63,559 bases of DNA from assembly GCA_023663025.1 (NCBI GenBank), contig JAMPIC010000012.1, positions 1 to 63,559 on the forward strand. Direction: 5' to 3'. This DNA is from Prevotella sp. (GTDB lineage Bacteria; Bacillota; Clostridia; Oscillospirales; Ruminococcaceae). Positions 49,543 to 58,557 of this stretch are shown in pieces (the stretch's first letter is position 1; every line of letters begins with the position of its first letter). Under the pieces are notes generated by a model. That model ran no database searches and was not told where the DNA came from. It was given only the letters and a program-made list of their open reading frames with translations. The position numbers and the translations under genes are program-made.

Positions 49543-50130
49543 ATGAGTTTAGTACCTTACGTTGTAAGACAGACGGGAAGAGGAGAACGTTCTCAGGATA
49601 TTTTCTCAATGCTTCTTGAGGACAGGATCGTTATGCTTTCCGAAGAGGTGAACGATACTTCCGCAAGCTTGGTGGTATCGCAGCTTCTGTATCTGGAAAG
49701 TCAGGATCCCGAAAAGGACATTTCTCTTTATATAAACAGCCCCGGAGGCTCGGTCACGGCGGGTATGGCTATCTATGACACAATGCAGTATATCAAGTGC
49801 GACGTCTCCACAATATGCATGGGTCTGGCGGCTTCGATGGGAGCTTTCCTGCTGTCGTCGGGAGCAAAGGGCAAAAGGCTCGCACTTCCCAATTCGGAAA
49901 TAATGATCCACCAGCCTCTTATTTCGGGAGGACTGTCGGGTCAGTGCACCGATATAAAAATACGTTCCGATCATTTGGTAAGAACGAGAGAGAACCTTAA
50001 CCGCATAATCGCCCAGAACACGGGCAAGCCTATCGAAACTATCCGCGAGGATACGGAGCGCGACAACTTTATGACCGCTGCCGAGGCTGCCGAATACGGT
50101 TTGGTAGACAAGGTTATTTTTACAAGATAA
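49543..50130 (+). CDS. clpP: ATP-dependent Clp protease proteolytic subunit
   Basis: 195 residues. Catalytic Ser98 in GLAASMGAF, His123 in MIHQPL and Asp near 172. Forms the tetradecamer chamber and works with ClpX, 16 bp downstream. Start after GAGGCTTTT. Confidence 0.97.
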   Translation: MSLVPYVVRQTGRGERSQDIFSMLLEDRIVMLSEEVNDTSASLVVSQLLYLESQDPEKDISLYINSPGGSVTAGMAIYDTMQYIKCDVSTICMGLAASMGAFLLSSGAKGKRLALPNSEIMIHQPLISGGLSGQCTDIKIRSDHLVRTRENLNRIIAQNTGKPIETIREDTERDNFMTAAEAAEYGLVDKVIFTR

Positions 50131-50146
50131 GTATGGAGTTTGATGT

Positions 50147-51421
50147 ATGGCCGGAAATGATAGAAGTATGAAAAGATGCAGCTTTTGCGGCAATCCCGAA
50201 AGCAAGGTGCTTAATATGTTTTCGGCGGGCGCGTGCAATATCTGCGACAACTGCGTAACGTATTGCTACGAAATGCTTGTGGCAAACGATTTGGTCGTTC
50301 CGGCTTATGCCGACGTCCGCAGCGCCAAGCCTCAGCCGCTGAAACCCGTTAAGCTTATGAAGCCCGCGGAAATAAAAAAATATCTCGACGAATATGTTAT
50401 AGGTCAGGACGAAGCAAAGATCGCGCTTTCCGTCGCGGTCTACAATCACTATAAGCGCATTAACAGTCAGGCAGACAGCGACGACGTGGAGCTTCAGAAG
50501 AGCAACGTTATCCTCGTCGGTCCTACGGGAGTGGGCAAAACTATCCTTGCCCAAACGCTGGCGAAGATACTGCAAGTCCCGTTCGCTATCGCCGACGCCA
50601 CCACCCTCACCGAGGCGGGATATGTGGGAGACGATGTTGAAAACGTGCTGGTAAGACTTTTGCAGGCTGCCGATTTCAACGTTGAAGCGGCTCAGCGCGG
50701 TATCATCTACATTGATGAGATCGACAAGATCGCAAGGAAGTCCGAGAACACTTCCATTACCCGCGACGTAAGCGGCGAGGGAGTTCAGCAGGCTCTTCTT
50801 AAAATTGTTGAGGGAACGGTCTCCAATGTTCCGCCTCAGGGAGGAAGAAAGCACCCGAATCAGGAATTTATCCATGTGGATACCAAAAATATCCTTTTCA
50901 TCTGCGGCGGCGCTTTCGACGGTCTTGACAAAATTATCCAAAAGCGTACAGAGTCCTCCTCTATGGGCTTCGGCGCGGATATCAGGACAAAGGCGGAAAA
51001 AGCCAGCGGTATCTACAAGGAAGTCATTCATCAGGACTTTGTAAAGTACGGAATGATCCCCGAGCTGGTGGGACGTATGCCTGTTATAACCGTCCTCGAC
51101 GAGCTTGACGAGCATATGCTGACGAGGATACTCACAGAGCCGAAAAACTCGCTTGTGAAGCAGTACAGGAAGCTGTTCGAGCTTGACGGAATCGAGCTTA
51201 ACATCGAGCCGGAGGCTATGAAAGCCATCGCCAAAAAGGCGATAGAACAGAAAACCGGCGCGCGTGGTCTGCGTTCGATCGTTGAGAAAATTTTACAGCA
51301 GTCCATGTTTGAGCTTCCCTCAGATAGCGAAGTATGCGGTCTTACCGTTACGGCGGAGTGCGTTACGGACGATGTAAAGCCTTTGGCAAAAATCGGAAAA
51401 AAGAAAATTCTGAAGAAATAA
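50147..51421 (+). CDS. clpX: ClpX ATPase subunit
   Basis: 424 residues. N-terminal zinc-binding domain with CSFCGN and CNICDNC, Walker A GPTGVGKT, Walker B, sensor motifs and the ClpP-contact loop near MGFGADIR (usual IGF here is MGF). Unfolds substrates for ClpP. Follows clpP by 16 bp. Confidence 0.97.
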   Translation: MAGNDRSMKRCSFCGNPESKVLNMFSAGACNICDNCVTYCYEMLVANDLVVPAYADVRSAKPQPLKPVKLMKPAEIKKYLDEYVIGQDEAKIALSVAVYNHYKRINSQADSDDVELQKSNVILVGPTGVGKTILAQTLAKILQVPFAIADATTLTEAGYVGDDVENVLVRLLQAADFNVEAAQRGIIYIDEIDKIARKSENTSITRDVSGEGVQQALLKIVEGTVSNVPPQGGRKHPNQEFIHVDTKNILFICGGAFDGLDKIIQKRTESSSMGFGADIRTKAEKASGIYKEVIHQDFVKYGMIPELVGRMPVITVLDELDEHMLTRILTEPKNSLVKQYRKLFELDGIELNIEPEAMKAIAKKAIEQKTGARGLRSIVEKILQQSMFELPSDSEVCGLTVTAECVTDDVKPLAKIGKKKILKK

Positions 51422-51423
51422 TA

Positions 51424-51522
51424 AAAATGCGCTTTTGATTTCATGCTGATCCTTGCTTCGGACGCGGGGGAGCTGCGGCTCTCTTCCGCCCGGCGGTGTC
51501 TCATTGTCGGAAAGCGCATTTT
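51424..51522 (+). other. long-range 12-bp stem enclosing a 75-nt structured region after clpX
   Basis: AAAATGCGCTTT (51424-51435) pairs with AAAGCGCATTTT (51511-51522). The 75 nt between are G/C-rich with internal short stems. It lies right after the clpX stop. Could be an unusual 3' end, an RNA processing site or a small RNA. The stretch 51523-51602 holds nothing else recognisable. Confidence 0.5.
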
Positions 51523-51602
51523 CAGTTAATTTATTGTATGAAATTATTCATTATTTTTTTACAAAGACGATAAATACTAAATTTGTTATCTTAAATTGTT
51601 AC

Positions 51603-51631
51603 TTGAAAAATTCGCAGATATAATATATAAT
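51603..51631 (+). promoter_or_regulatory. sigma-A promoter of lon
   Basis: TTGAAA (51603-51608), 17-bp spacer, TATAAT (51626-51631). Confidence 0.85.
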
Positions 51632-51682
51632 AGATAGTGTATTACGATAAATTATGTCGAATTTTCGACGCAGGAGGTTATT

Positions 51683-54112
51683 ATGAGGACAAAGCTTGAA
51701 AAAACTTCCATGCCCGCTCTGGCAATGAGGGGATTGGTGGTTTTTCCGAATATAGTTATGCATTTCGACGTATCGCGCGAAAAGTCGGAATCCGCGCTTA
51801 AAACGGCGCTGAAGGGCGACAAAATGATCTTTCTCGCCACTCAGAAGGACGATATCGTGGAAGATCCGTCCGTCAAGGATCTGTATCAGGTGGGCGTTGT
51901 CGCCGAGATAAGACAGACGCTCAAAGGCGCGGACGGTATCACCCGCGTTCTTGTGGAGGGAAAATACAGGGCGAAGCTGCTGGATATCGTCCAGAGCGAG
52001 CCGTATCTTGTCGCCGAGATAAGAGCTTTTCCCGAAATAACCAGACTGCGCAGCGACGAGATCGAGGTCGAAGCCGTTGTTCGCGCGATAAAGCAGGCTT
52101 TCTATCAGTACTCGATGCTTATGCCGAGAATGCCCAAGGAGCTTGTTTCCGCCATCATGGACGAAAAAGATCCGTTCAAGGTCTTTGAAACGCTGGTGTT
52201 CAACATTCCTCTGGCGGTTGAGGACAAGGAAATGCTCCTTGAGGAAAGCCACATAATCTCGCGTTTGGGAATGCTTCTGGCAATGATATCCCGCGAGGTG
52301 GAGGTACTGGACATCGAGCGGCACATACAGGCGCGGGTGCGCGATCAGATAGACAACAGTCAGCGGGAATACTACCTGCGCGAGCAGATGAAAGCCATCG
52401 CAAGCCAGCTGGGCGAGGACGACGAGTATCAGGACGATATCGACGAATACACCGAGGCGATCATCAAGCTTGAACTTGAAGAGGAAACAAGGACAAAGCT
52501 CCTGAAAGAAGCCGACAGGCTCAACAGAATGTCCCCCTCGTCTCAGGAGGCGTTCGTTATACGCAACTATCTGGACAACGTTCTGGAGCTGCCGTGGAAC
52601 AAGTCTACCAAGGATAAAAACGATATACACAAGGTAAAAGCCGCTCTCGACAAGGATCACTACGGTCTCGAAAAGGTCAAGGAAAGAATTCTGGAGAACA
52701 TTGCGGTCAGAGAGCTGAAGCCCGACATAAAGGGACAGATCATCTGTCTGGTCGGACCTCCCGGCGTGGGAAAAACCTCTATCGGCAAGTCTATCGCCGC
52801 CGCGCTGGGCAAGAAGTACCAAAGGGTCTCACTGGGCGGCGTTCGGGACGAATCCGATATCCGCGGTCACAGAAAGACATACATAGGCGCGATGCCCGGC
52901 AGGATAATCAACGCCATGAAGCTGGCGGGAAGCAACAATCCGCTGATACTGCTTGACGAGATCGACAAGCTCACCCATGACATGAGGGGAGACCCCTCTT
53001 CCGCGCTGCTGGAAGTTCTCGACAGCGAACAGAACAGCGCTTTCCGCGATCACTATATTGAAGTCCCCTTTGACTTGAGCAAGGTGCTTTTCGTCACTAC
53101 GGCGAACACCACTCAGACTATCGACCCGCCGCTCCTCGACCGTATGGACGTTATCGAGATCACCAGCTATACCCGCGAGGAAAAGTTCCATATCGCAAAG
53201 GAGCACCTTGTCCCCAAGCAGCTTAAAGCGAACGGGCTGAAAGCGGTTATGCTGAAAATAACCGACGACGCGCTCTACGCGATCATAGACAACTACACCA
53301 AAGAAGCTGGCGTGAGAACTTTGGAACGCCGCATTGCCGAGCTTTGCAGGAAGTCCGCCAAGCTTATCGTGGGCGGGGAGAAAAAGTCCGTCCGTATCGG
53401 CTCAAGAAATATCGAGCAGTTCCTGGGAGCGAAAAAATATCTTGACGACGAATATTCAAAGAGTAACGAGATCGGTTTGGTGAACGGTCTTGCGTGGACG
53501 TCCGTGGGCGGCGTTATCATGCCGCTGGAGGTGTCCGTGTTCGACGGAAAGGGTACTGTTGAGACAACAGGCTCTTTGGGCGACGTTATGAAAGAGAGCG
53601 CGAAGATCGCCGTAAGCTACGTCAGGGGGATTTCCGACAAATACGGCATTTCGCCCGATTTCTACAAGGAAAAGGATATCCATATCCACGCGCCCGAGGG
53701 AGCTACGCCAAAGGACGGTCCGTCGGCGGGCGTTACTATGACCACAGCGTTGGTGTCCGCGCTGGCGAATATTCCCGTGCGCCACGACGTGGCAATGACG
53801 GGGGAGATAACTCTCCACGGGAAAGTCCTGCCTATCGGCGGTCTGCGGGAGAAAACCATGGCTGCCTACAAGGCGGGCATGAAAACTGTGATAATTCCCG
53901 CGGCAAACAAGGGCGATCTGGAGGAAGTCGATACCGTTGTAAAGGAAAACATTGATTTCGTGTACGCCGAGAGAATTTCGGACGTACTGGAGATAGCTCT
54001 CGAAAAGACGGAGCCGCGCTATATCAAGCCGAAACGTTCGGAAAGCGGAGACAGCCGCGACAATCGGGACAATCGGGACAGCCGCGAGAACCGCAGCGTG
54101 GCAAGCTCGTGA
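51683..54112 (+). CDS. lon: ATP-dependent protease Lon
   Basis: 809 residues. LAN substrate-binding domain (about 1-200), Walker A GPPGVGKTS, AAA+ module and the Ser-Lys protease with Ser681 in KDGPSAGVTM and Lys near 724 in YKAGMKTVIIP. Degrades damaged or regulatory proteins. The C-terminal tail has a low-complexity run of SRDNRDNRDSRENR type, a disordered extension not usual in Lon. RBS AGGAGG. Confidence 0.97.
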   Translation: MRTKLEKTSMPALAMRGLVVFPNIVMHFDVSREKSESALKTALKGDKMIFLATQKDDIVEDPSVKDLYQVGVVAEIRQTLKGADGITRVLVEGKYRAKLLDIVQSEPYLVAEIRAFPEITRLRSDEIEVEAVVRAIKQAFYQYSMLMPRMPKELVSAIMDEKDPFKVFETLVFNIPLAVEDKEMLLEESHIISRLGMLLAMISREVEVLDIERHIQARVRDQIDNSQREYYLREQMKAIASQLGEDDEYQDDIDEYTEAIIKLELEEETRTKLLKEADRLNRMSPSSQEAFVIRNYLDNVLELPWNKSTKDKNDIHKVKAALDKDHYGLEKVKERILENIAVRELKPDIKGQIICLVGPPGVGKTSIGKSIAAALGKKYQRVSLGGVRDESDIRGHRKTYIGAMPGRIINAMKLAGSNNPLILLDEIDKLTHDMRGDPSSALLEVLDSEQNSAFRDHYIEVPFDLSKVLFVTTANTTQTIDPPLLDRMDVIEITSYTREEKFHIAKEHLVPKQLKANGLKAVMLKITDDALYAIIDNYTKEAGVRTLERRIAELCRKSAKLIVGGEKKSVRIGSRNIEQFLGAKKYLDDEYSKSNEIGLVNGLAWTSVGGVIMPLEVSVFDGKGTVETTGSLGDVMKESAKIAVSYVRGISDKYGISPDFYKEKDIHIHAPEGATPKDGPSAGVTMTTALVSALANIPVRHDVAMTGEITLHGKVLPIGGLREKTMAAYKAGMKTVIIPAANKGDLEEVDTVVKENIDFVYAERISDVLEIALEKTEPRYIKPKRSESGDSRDNRDNRDSRENRSVASS

Positions 54113-54168
54113 CAGCTTATCGGTCGGGGCGGGGAAGTACCGTCCCGCAGTGAAAGGAACGGCGCAAT

Positions 54169-54762
54169 ATGAATTTTACAAAAGCGGAATTTTACGCTTC
54201 ATACGGCAGGTTTGACCAGATACCCGAGTGCGAAAAGCCGGAGGTGGCTTTTTCGGGACGTTCAAACGTGGGCAAGTCCTCGCTTATAAACAAAATTTTC
54301 AACAGAAAAAATCTCGCGAGAGTTTCTTCCGTTCCGGGCAAGACCGCCACGATAAATTTCTATACGGTCGATAATATTTATTTGGCGGACTTGCCGGGCT
54401 ACGGATATGCAAAAATTTCCAAAAGTGACAAGCAAAGGTGGTCGGGACTTATCGAGGGGTATCTCACCTCCGACAGGGACATCGCGCTGGTAATGCAGCT
54501 TGTGGATATGCGGCACCCGCCCTCTGCGGACGACCTGCAAATGATAGATTTCCTTATCGAGCGGGAGCAGCCGTTTGTGATAATCTTCACAAAAGCGGAT
54601 AAGCTTTCCAAACGTCAGCGTGAGGAGCGCATGGCGGGGTTCGCAAAGGAAATACCTTATTTTGACAGCATTGAGACAGTGGAGTTCTCCGCCGTAACGG
54701 GCGAGGGCGTCGACGGTATACGGGCGGTCATTGAGGAAGCGACGGCAATTGAAAATGAATGA
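54169..54762 (+). CDS. engB: ribosome-assembly GTPase EngB (YsxC/YihA)
   Basis: 197 residues. G1 GRSNVGKSS, G3 DLPGYGYA, G4 TKADK, all conserved. Helps late 50S assembly. Follows lon by 56 bp, a widespread order. Confidence 0.96.
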   Translation: MNFTKAEFYASYGRFDQIPECEKPEVAFSGRSNVGKSSLINKIFNRKNLARVSSVPGKTATINFYTVDNIYLADLPGYGYAKISKSDKQRWSGLIEGYLTSDRDIALVMQLVDMRHPPSADDLQMIDFLIEREQPFVIIFTKADKLSKRQREERMAGFAKEIPYFDSIETVEFSAVTGEGVDGIRAVIEEATAIENE

Positions 54763-54826
54763 CAAACTGCGGCAATATGCACGCTTTTTACAAAAAAGAG
54801 ACGAAATCGCGTCCCGGATAGATATA

Positions 54827-54863
54827 ATTTGCAGGAACTGTTGAAATTCCTGCAAATTTTTTT
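54827..54863 (+). terminator. terminator of the lon-engB unit
   Basis: ATTTGCAGGAA (54827-54837), nine-base loop, TTCCTGCAAAT (54847-54857), then TTTTTT. An 11-bp perfect stem. Confidence 0.92.
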
Positions 54864-54871
54864 GATCGGTA

Positions 54872-54900
54872 TTGACAAATTATGATAAATTGTGTATTAT
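54872..54900 (+). promoter_or_regulatory. sigma-A promoter of lysA
   Basis: TTGACA (54872-54877), 17-bp spacer, TATTAT (54895-54900). The 78-nt leader is too short for a lysine riboswitch. Confidence 0.88.
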
Positions 54901-54978
54901 AGTAACATGGAATAAAATAATCCGATCATCTGTTGCAGTAAAAATATATGTGACCGAAATCCCGAAAGGAGCATAAAA

Positions 54979-56277
54979 ATGTTTGTATCAAAAAATCTTG
55001 CGGTGAATGAAAAAGGACATCTTACAATCGGCGGACTTGACGCGGTGGGTCTTGCCAAGGAGTACGGCACGCCGCTTTACGTTATGGACGAGGATATGAT
55101 CCGCGAAAACTGCCGCAGCTTTAAAAAGTCGGTCGACAGCTATTACGGCGGCGCGGGATTGGTTTGCTACGCAAGCAAAGCTTTCTGCTGCAAGGAAATG
55201 TGCAGGATCGTCATGGACGAGGGTCTGGGATTGGACGTCGTTTCGGGCGGAGAGCTTTACACCGCGGCAAGCGTGGGTTTTCCCATGGAAAAGATCTGCT
55301 TTCACGGCAACAACAAAACCGATGAGGAACTTTCCATGGCTTTGGAAAAAAACGTCGGCAGGATAATCGTGGACAACATCTTCGAGCTGGAGCGGCTTAA
55401 CGGACTTGCAAGCGAGCGCGGCGCAAAGGCGAGAATCATGTTCCGTATCAAGCCTGGCATTGACGCGCACACCCACGATTTTATCAGAACGGGACAGATC
55501 GACAGCAAGTTCGGTTTCGCGCTGGAAACAGGCGAGGCGTTCGAGGCGGTAAGAAAAGCGGTCTCTCTTGAAAATATCGAGCTTGCGGGACTTCACTGCC
55601 ACATCGGCAGCCAGATATTCGACATCGACCCATTTGTGCTTGCGGCTGAGGTGATGATGAACTTTATCGCCGAAGTAAGGGACAAGCTGAATTACAAGGT
55701 GAAGGAGCTTAATCTGGGCGGCGGCTTCGGCATCAAGTACACCGACGCGGATTCGCCGGTGCCTTACGACAGCTATATGGAAAAAGTCTCCGAAAAGGTC
55801 AAGGAGATCTGCGCGGCTAAGGGTCTCGATCTGCCGTTTATCCTTATCGAGCCGGGACGTTCCATAGCCGCTCCCGCAGGAGTTACTCTTTACACTGTAG
55901 GCGGCGTAAAGCATATTCCCAATATACGCACCTATGTTTCTGTCGACGGAGGAATGGGAGATAATCCCAGATATGCGCTCTACAAGTCGAAATACGATTT
56001 CGTCAACGCGGTGAGAGCCTCAGAGCCTAAGAGCGAGATTGTCACCGTTGCGGGAAAATGCTGCGAAAGCGGCGACCTTATCGGCGAGGGCGAGCCTATC
56101 CAAAATACGGAGGTCGGGGACGTTATTGCCGTCCTTGCGACGGGCGCGTACAATTACTCGATGTCCTCAAACTATAACAGGATACCGAAGCCCCCCGTGG
56201 TAATGATAAAGGACGGCGCTTCGAGGATAGCGGTTAAGGGAGAAACCCTCGAGGATATCGTCAGAAACGACGTTTAA
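54979..56277 (+). CDS. lysA: diaminopimelate decarboxylase
   Basis: 432 residues. Fold-type III PLP enzyme: PLP-lysine K67 in VCYASKAFCC, HCHIGSQ, GGGFGIKY and the ECES-like GKCCESGD. Makes L-lysine from meso-DAP. RBS AAAGGAG. Confidence 0.96.
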   Translation: MFVSKNLAVNEKGHLTIGGLDAVGLAKEYGTPLYVMDEDMIRENCRSFKKSVDSYYGGAGLVCYASKAFCCKEMCRIVMDEGLGLDVVSGGELYTAASVGFPMEKICFHGNNKTDEELSMALEKNVGRIIVDNIFELERLNGLASERGAKARIMFRIKPGIDAHTHDFIRTGQIDSKFGFALETGEAFEAVRKAVSLENIELAGLHCHIGSQIFDIDPFVLAAEVMMNFIAEVRDKLNYKVKELNLGGGFGIKYTDADSPVPYDSYMEKVSEKVKEICAAKGLDLPFILIEPGRSIAAPAGVTLYTVGGVKHIPNIRTYVSVDGGMGDNPRYALYKSKYDFVNAVRASEPKSEIVTVAGKCCESGDLIGEGEPIQNTEVGDVIAVLATGAYNYSMSSNYNRIPKPPVVMIKDGASRIAVKGETLEDIVRNDV

Positions 56278-56316
56278 GCGGCGTCGGAAAAGCATATGAC
56301 TTTTGTCCGCGAAAAT

Positions 56317-56347
56317 TTGAAAAAACTCTTTACTTTTTCACTATAAT
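56317..56347 (+). promoter_or_regulatory. putative promoter of the YerC-type gene
   Basis: TTGAAA (56317-56322), a long 19-bp spacer, TATAAT (56342-56347). Confidence 0.5.
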
Positions 56348-56409
56348 ATGTTAAAATAATTGTGAGCAAGGCTGCTTGCCGTTACCTTACCATGAAAGGA
56401 ACATCTTAT

Positions 56410-56709
56410 ATGAATAACAAGCTTAAGGACGAACATATGGACGCGCTTTTCGAGGCTATCCTTACCCTTGAAAACGTTGAGGAGTGCTATAAGTTTTTCG
56501 AGGATCTCTGCACTGTTCTGGAGCTTAAGGCTATGTCCCAGAGAATGCAGGTCGCCACCATGCTGGTGCAGAAAAGGGTCTACAGCGATATTGTCGCCGA
56601 GACGGGCGCGAGTACGGCTACCATCAGCCGCGTGAACAGAACTCTCAACTACGGCAGTGACGGATACGCCCTCGTATTCGACCGCATGAAGGAAGACAGC
56701 GGCGAATGA
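56410..56709 (+). CDS. YerC/YecD family TrpR-related regulator
   Basis: 99 residues from the ATG at 56410 (GAAAGGAAC upstream). TrpR-like HTH: MSQRMQVATMLVQKRVYSDI then TGASTATISRVNRTLNYG. No tryptophan genes lie near, so it may respond to another ligand. Overlaps the methyltransferase by 4 bp (ATGA), a translational link. Confidence 0.9.
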   Translation: MNNKLKDEHMDALFEAILTLENVEECYKFFEDLCTVLELKAMSQRMQVATMLVQKRVYSDIVAETGASTATISRVNRTLNYGSDGYALVFDRMKEDSGE

Positions 56710-57458
56710 GCGGGTATCACAGCTTCGCACAGTTCTACGACGCGCTTACGGGAAATATTTCATACCGAGAAAGAGCAGAATATTTTGACGCGCTGGTGAA
56801 AAAACACGGCGGCAGAAAAAATATTCTGCTTGATCTTGCCTGCGGCACAGGAAGTCTTTCCGAGGCTTTCAGCGCAATGGGCTACGACGTTATCGGAGTT
56901 GACAGCTCCGAGGAAATGCTGAACGCCGCTCTTGACAAAAAGTTCGACAGCGGACACAATATCCAGTACCTTTGTCAGGATATGACAAAGCTTGATATGT
57001 TCGGTACGGTAGACGTTACCGTTTGCGCTCTGGACGGCATAAATCATCTTGCGTGCCTTGACGACATTGAAAAGACGTTCGGGCGCGTGTCGCTTTTCTG
57101 CGAGCCGGGGGGACTGTTCCTTTTTGATATAAACACTCCCTATAAGCACAAAAACGTTTTGGGAAACAATACTTTCGTTTACGACATTGACGGCGTTTAC
57201 TGCGTTTGGCAGAACTCCTACTCCGAAAAGGACAACCGCGTGGAGATGTCCCTGGACTTTTTCGAGCGCGGCGAAAACGGTCTCTATACACGGTATGAGG
57301 ACAGTTTTTCCGAAATAGCCTTTGACGAAAGCGTAATTGACGGTCTCCTTGAAAAGTGCGGACTTGAAACGGCAGGGAAGTACGATTACGATACTTTCGA
57401 CCCTCCGCGCGTGGACAGCGAAAAGGTTGTTTACGCGGCAAAAAGGAGGATAAAATAA
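56706..57458 (+). CDS. class I SAM-dependent methyltransferase
   Basis: 250 residues. Motif I LLDLACGTGSLS, then DVIGVDSSEEML and the motif-post CALDGINHL region. Substrate unknown. It shares a transcript with the YerC-type regulator. Confidence 0.87.
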   Translation: MSGYHSFAQFYDALTGNISYRERAEYFDALVKKHGGRKNILLDLACGTGSLSEAFSAMGYDVIGVDSSEEMLNAALDKKFDSGHNIQYLCQDMTKLDMFGTVDVTVCALDGINHLACLDDIEKTFGRVSLFCEPGGLFLFDINTPYKHKNVLGNNTFVYDIDGVYCVWQNSYSEKDNRVEMSLDFFERGENGLYTRYEDSFSEIAFDESVIDGLLEKCGLETAGKYDYDTFDPPRVDSEKVVYAAKRRIK

Positions 57459-57463
57459 ATACT

Positions 57464-57853
57464 GTGAAATACAGGAAATTAATTTTATTTACGATGCTGA
57501 TATCTGTTTTCTTCTGCGGCTGTTCAAAAAGCGGATTTGATTCCGATAATGAGCTTTGCGGAAAATGGGTTCAGGAAAATAAAATTGACGGATTGCCGGA
57601 ATGGACTTTGACAATAACCGGCAAAGAAATTACTGTTTATCAGGGATCATTTATTTGGTACTGGGATGAGTATACGATTATTGACGAATGCATAATAACG
57701 GGTAAAAGTCGTCAGATAAAACCGTATTTACATTTGGAGCTTAACAGTGACGCCGATGGAAATTTAAAAATTTTCGGTATCAGTTTAGATACCGAAAGCG
57801 GAGAACGCACTGTTCGCCATACATATGTTAAAGCCGATAATGATGAACTTTAA
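57464..57853 (+). CDS. small A+T-rich lipoprotein, hypothetical
   Basis: 129 residues from a GTG at 57464 (AAGGAGG about 14 bases away). Signal peptide with lipobox FCGC, then a domain of about 100 residues with beta-strand character (WTLTITGKEITVY; YWDEYTII). The A+T-rich codon use stands out from the neighbours, suggesting recent acquisition. No family recognised. Confidence 0.7.
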   Translation: MKYRKLILFTMLISVFFCGCSKSGFDSDNELCGKWVQENKIDGLPEWTLTITGKEITVYQGSFIWYWDEYTIIDECIITGKSRQIKPYLHLELNSDADGNLKIFGISLDTESGERTVRHTYVKADNDEL

Positions 57854-57984
57854 CGGCTTTTGATGGGGATACTGCCGACGGACTTTTTAAAAAGCGCGTA
57901 CTTGAGATAGCTTTGGCGGTTTCTCCGGCTGAGGTTTGAAATTCAAAATTGACCGTTAAATTGGGATTTATGGGGAAAAATAAG

Positions 57985-58479
57985 ATGGAAGTTCGCTATA
58001 TCACACCTGCCGATGACAGATTGGCAATCAGCGGAATATACGAAGAAAGCTGGAAATTCGCATATAAGGAAATAATACCGCAGGATTATCTTGATTCGAT
58101 TCCGAAAGGGCATTGGGCGTTAAACATAGATAATCCGGACCGGGAAACGTTGATTTGCGTTGACAACGGCAAAATTGTCGGAACAAGCAGTTTTTGTAAA
58201 TCGCGCTTTGAGCAGTTTCAAGGTTGGGGTGAAGTTATTTCCGTATATTTACTGCCGGACTATATCGGAAAAGGTTTTGGAAAGAGGCTTATGGAAGCCG
58301 CTCTTTTGGAATTGAAAAAGCAAGGATATGAAAATGTCTTTTTGTGGGTGCTTGAAGAAAATATCAGAGCAAGGAATTTTTATACCAAATTCGGTTTCGT
58401 GCAGACTGATGATTTTTTAGACGATAATATAGGCGGCAAAAACTTACGGGAAGTCCGATACATTTACAAAAACAGATAA
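57985..58479 (+). CDS. GNAT family N-acetyltransferase
   Basis: 164 residues from the ATG at 57985; an earlier ATG (57970) is possible and neither has a good site. Acetyl-CoA motif A SVYLLPDYIGKGFGKRLME then NVFLWVLEENIRARNFYTKFGF. Acetyl-group acceptor unknown. A+T-rich codon use like the previous gene. The 131 bp before it hold no gene. Confidence 0.82.
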   Translation: MEVRYITPADDRLAISGIYEESWKFAYKEIIPQDYLDSIPKGHWALNIDNPDRETLICVDNGKIVGTSSFCKSRFEQFQGWGEVISVYLLPDYIGKGFGKRLMEAALLELKKQGYENVFLWVLEENIRARNFYTKFGFVQTDDFLDDNIGGKNLREVRYIYKNR

Positions 58480-58557
58480 CGGCTCGTTTGGCTGTATTGA
58501 CGGGAAATTCAGAAAACAGAACAGCGCAAAAGGAAAAAAACAGTAAGGAAGATTGCT

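Noticed and set aside
54901..54978. Lysine riboswitch upstream of lysA
   Set aside because: Only 78 nt lie between the promoter and the start codon; the riboswitch needs about 170 nt, and no matching helices were seen.
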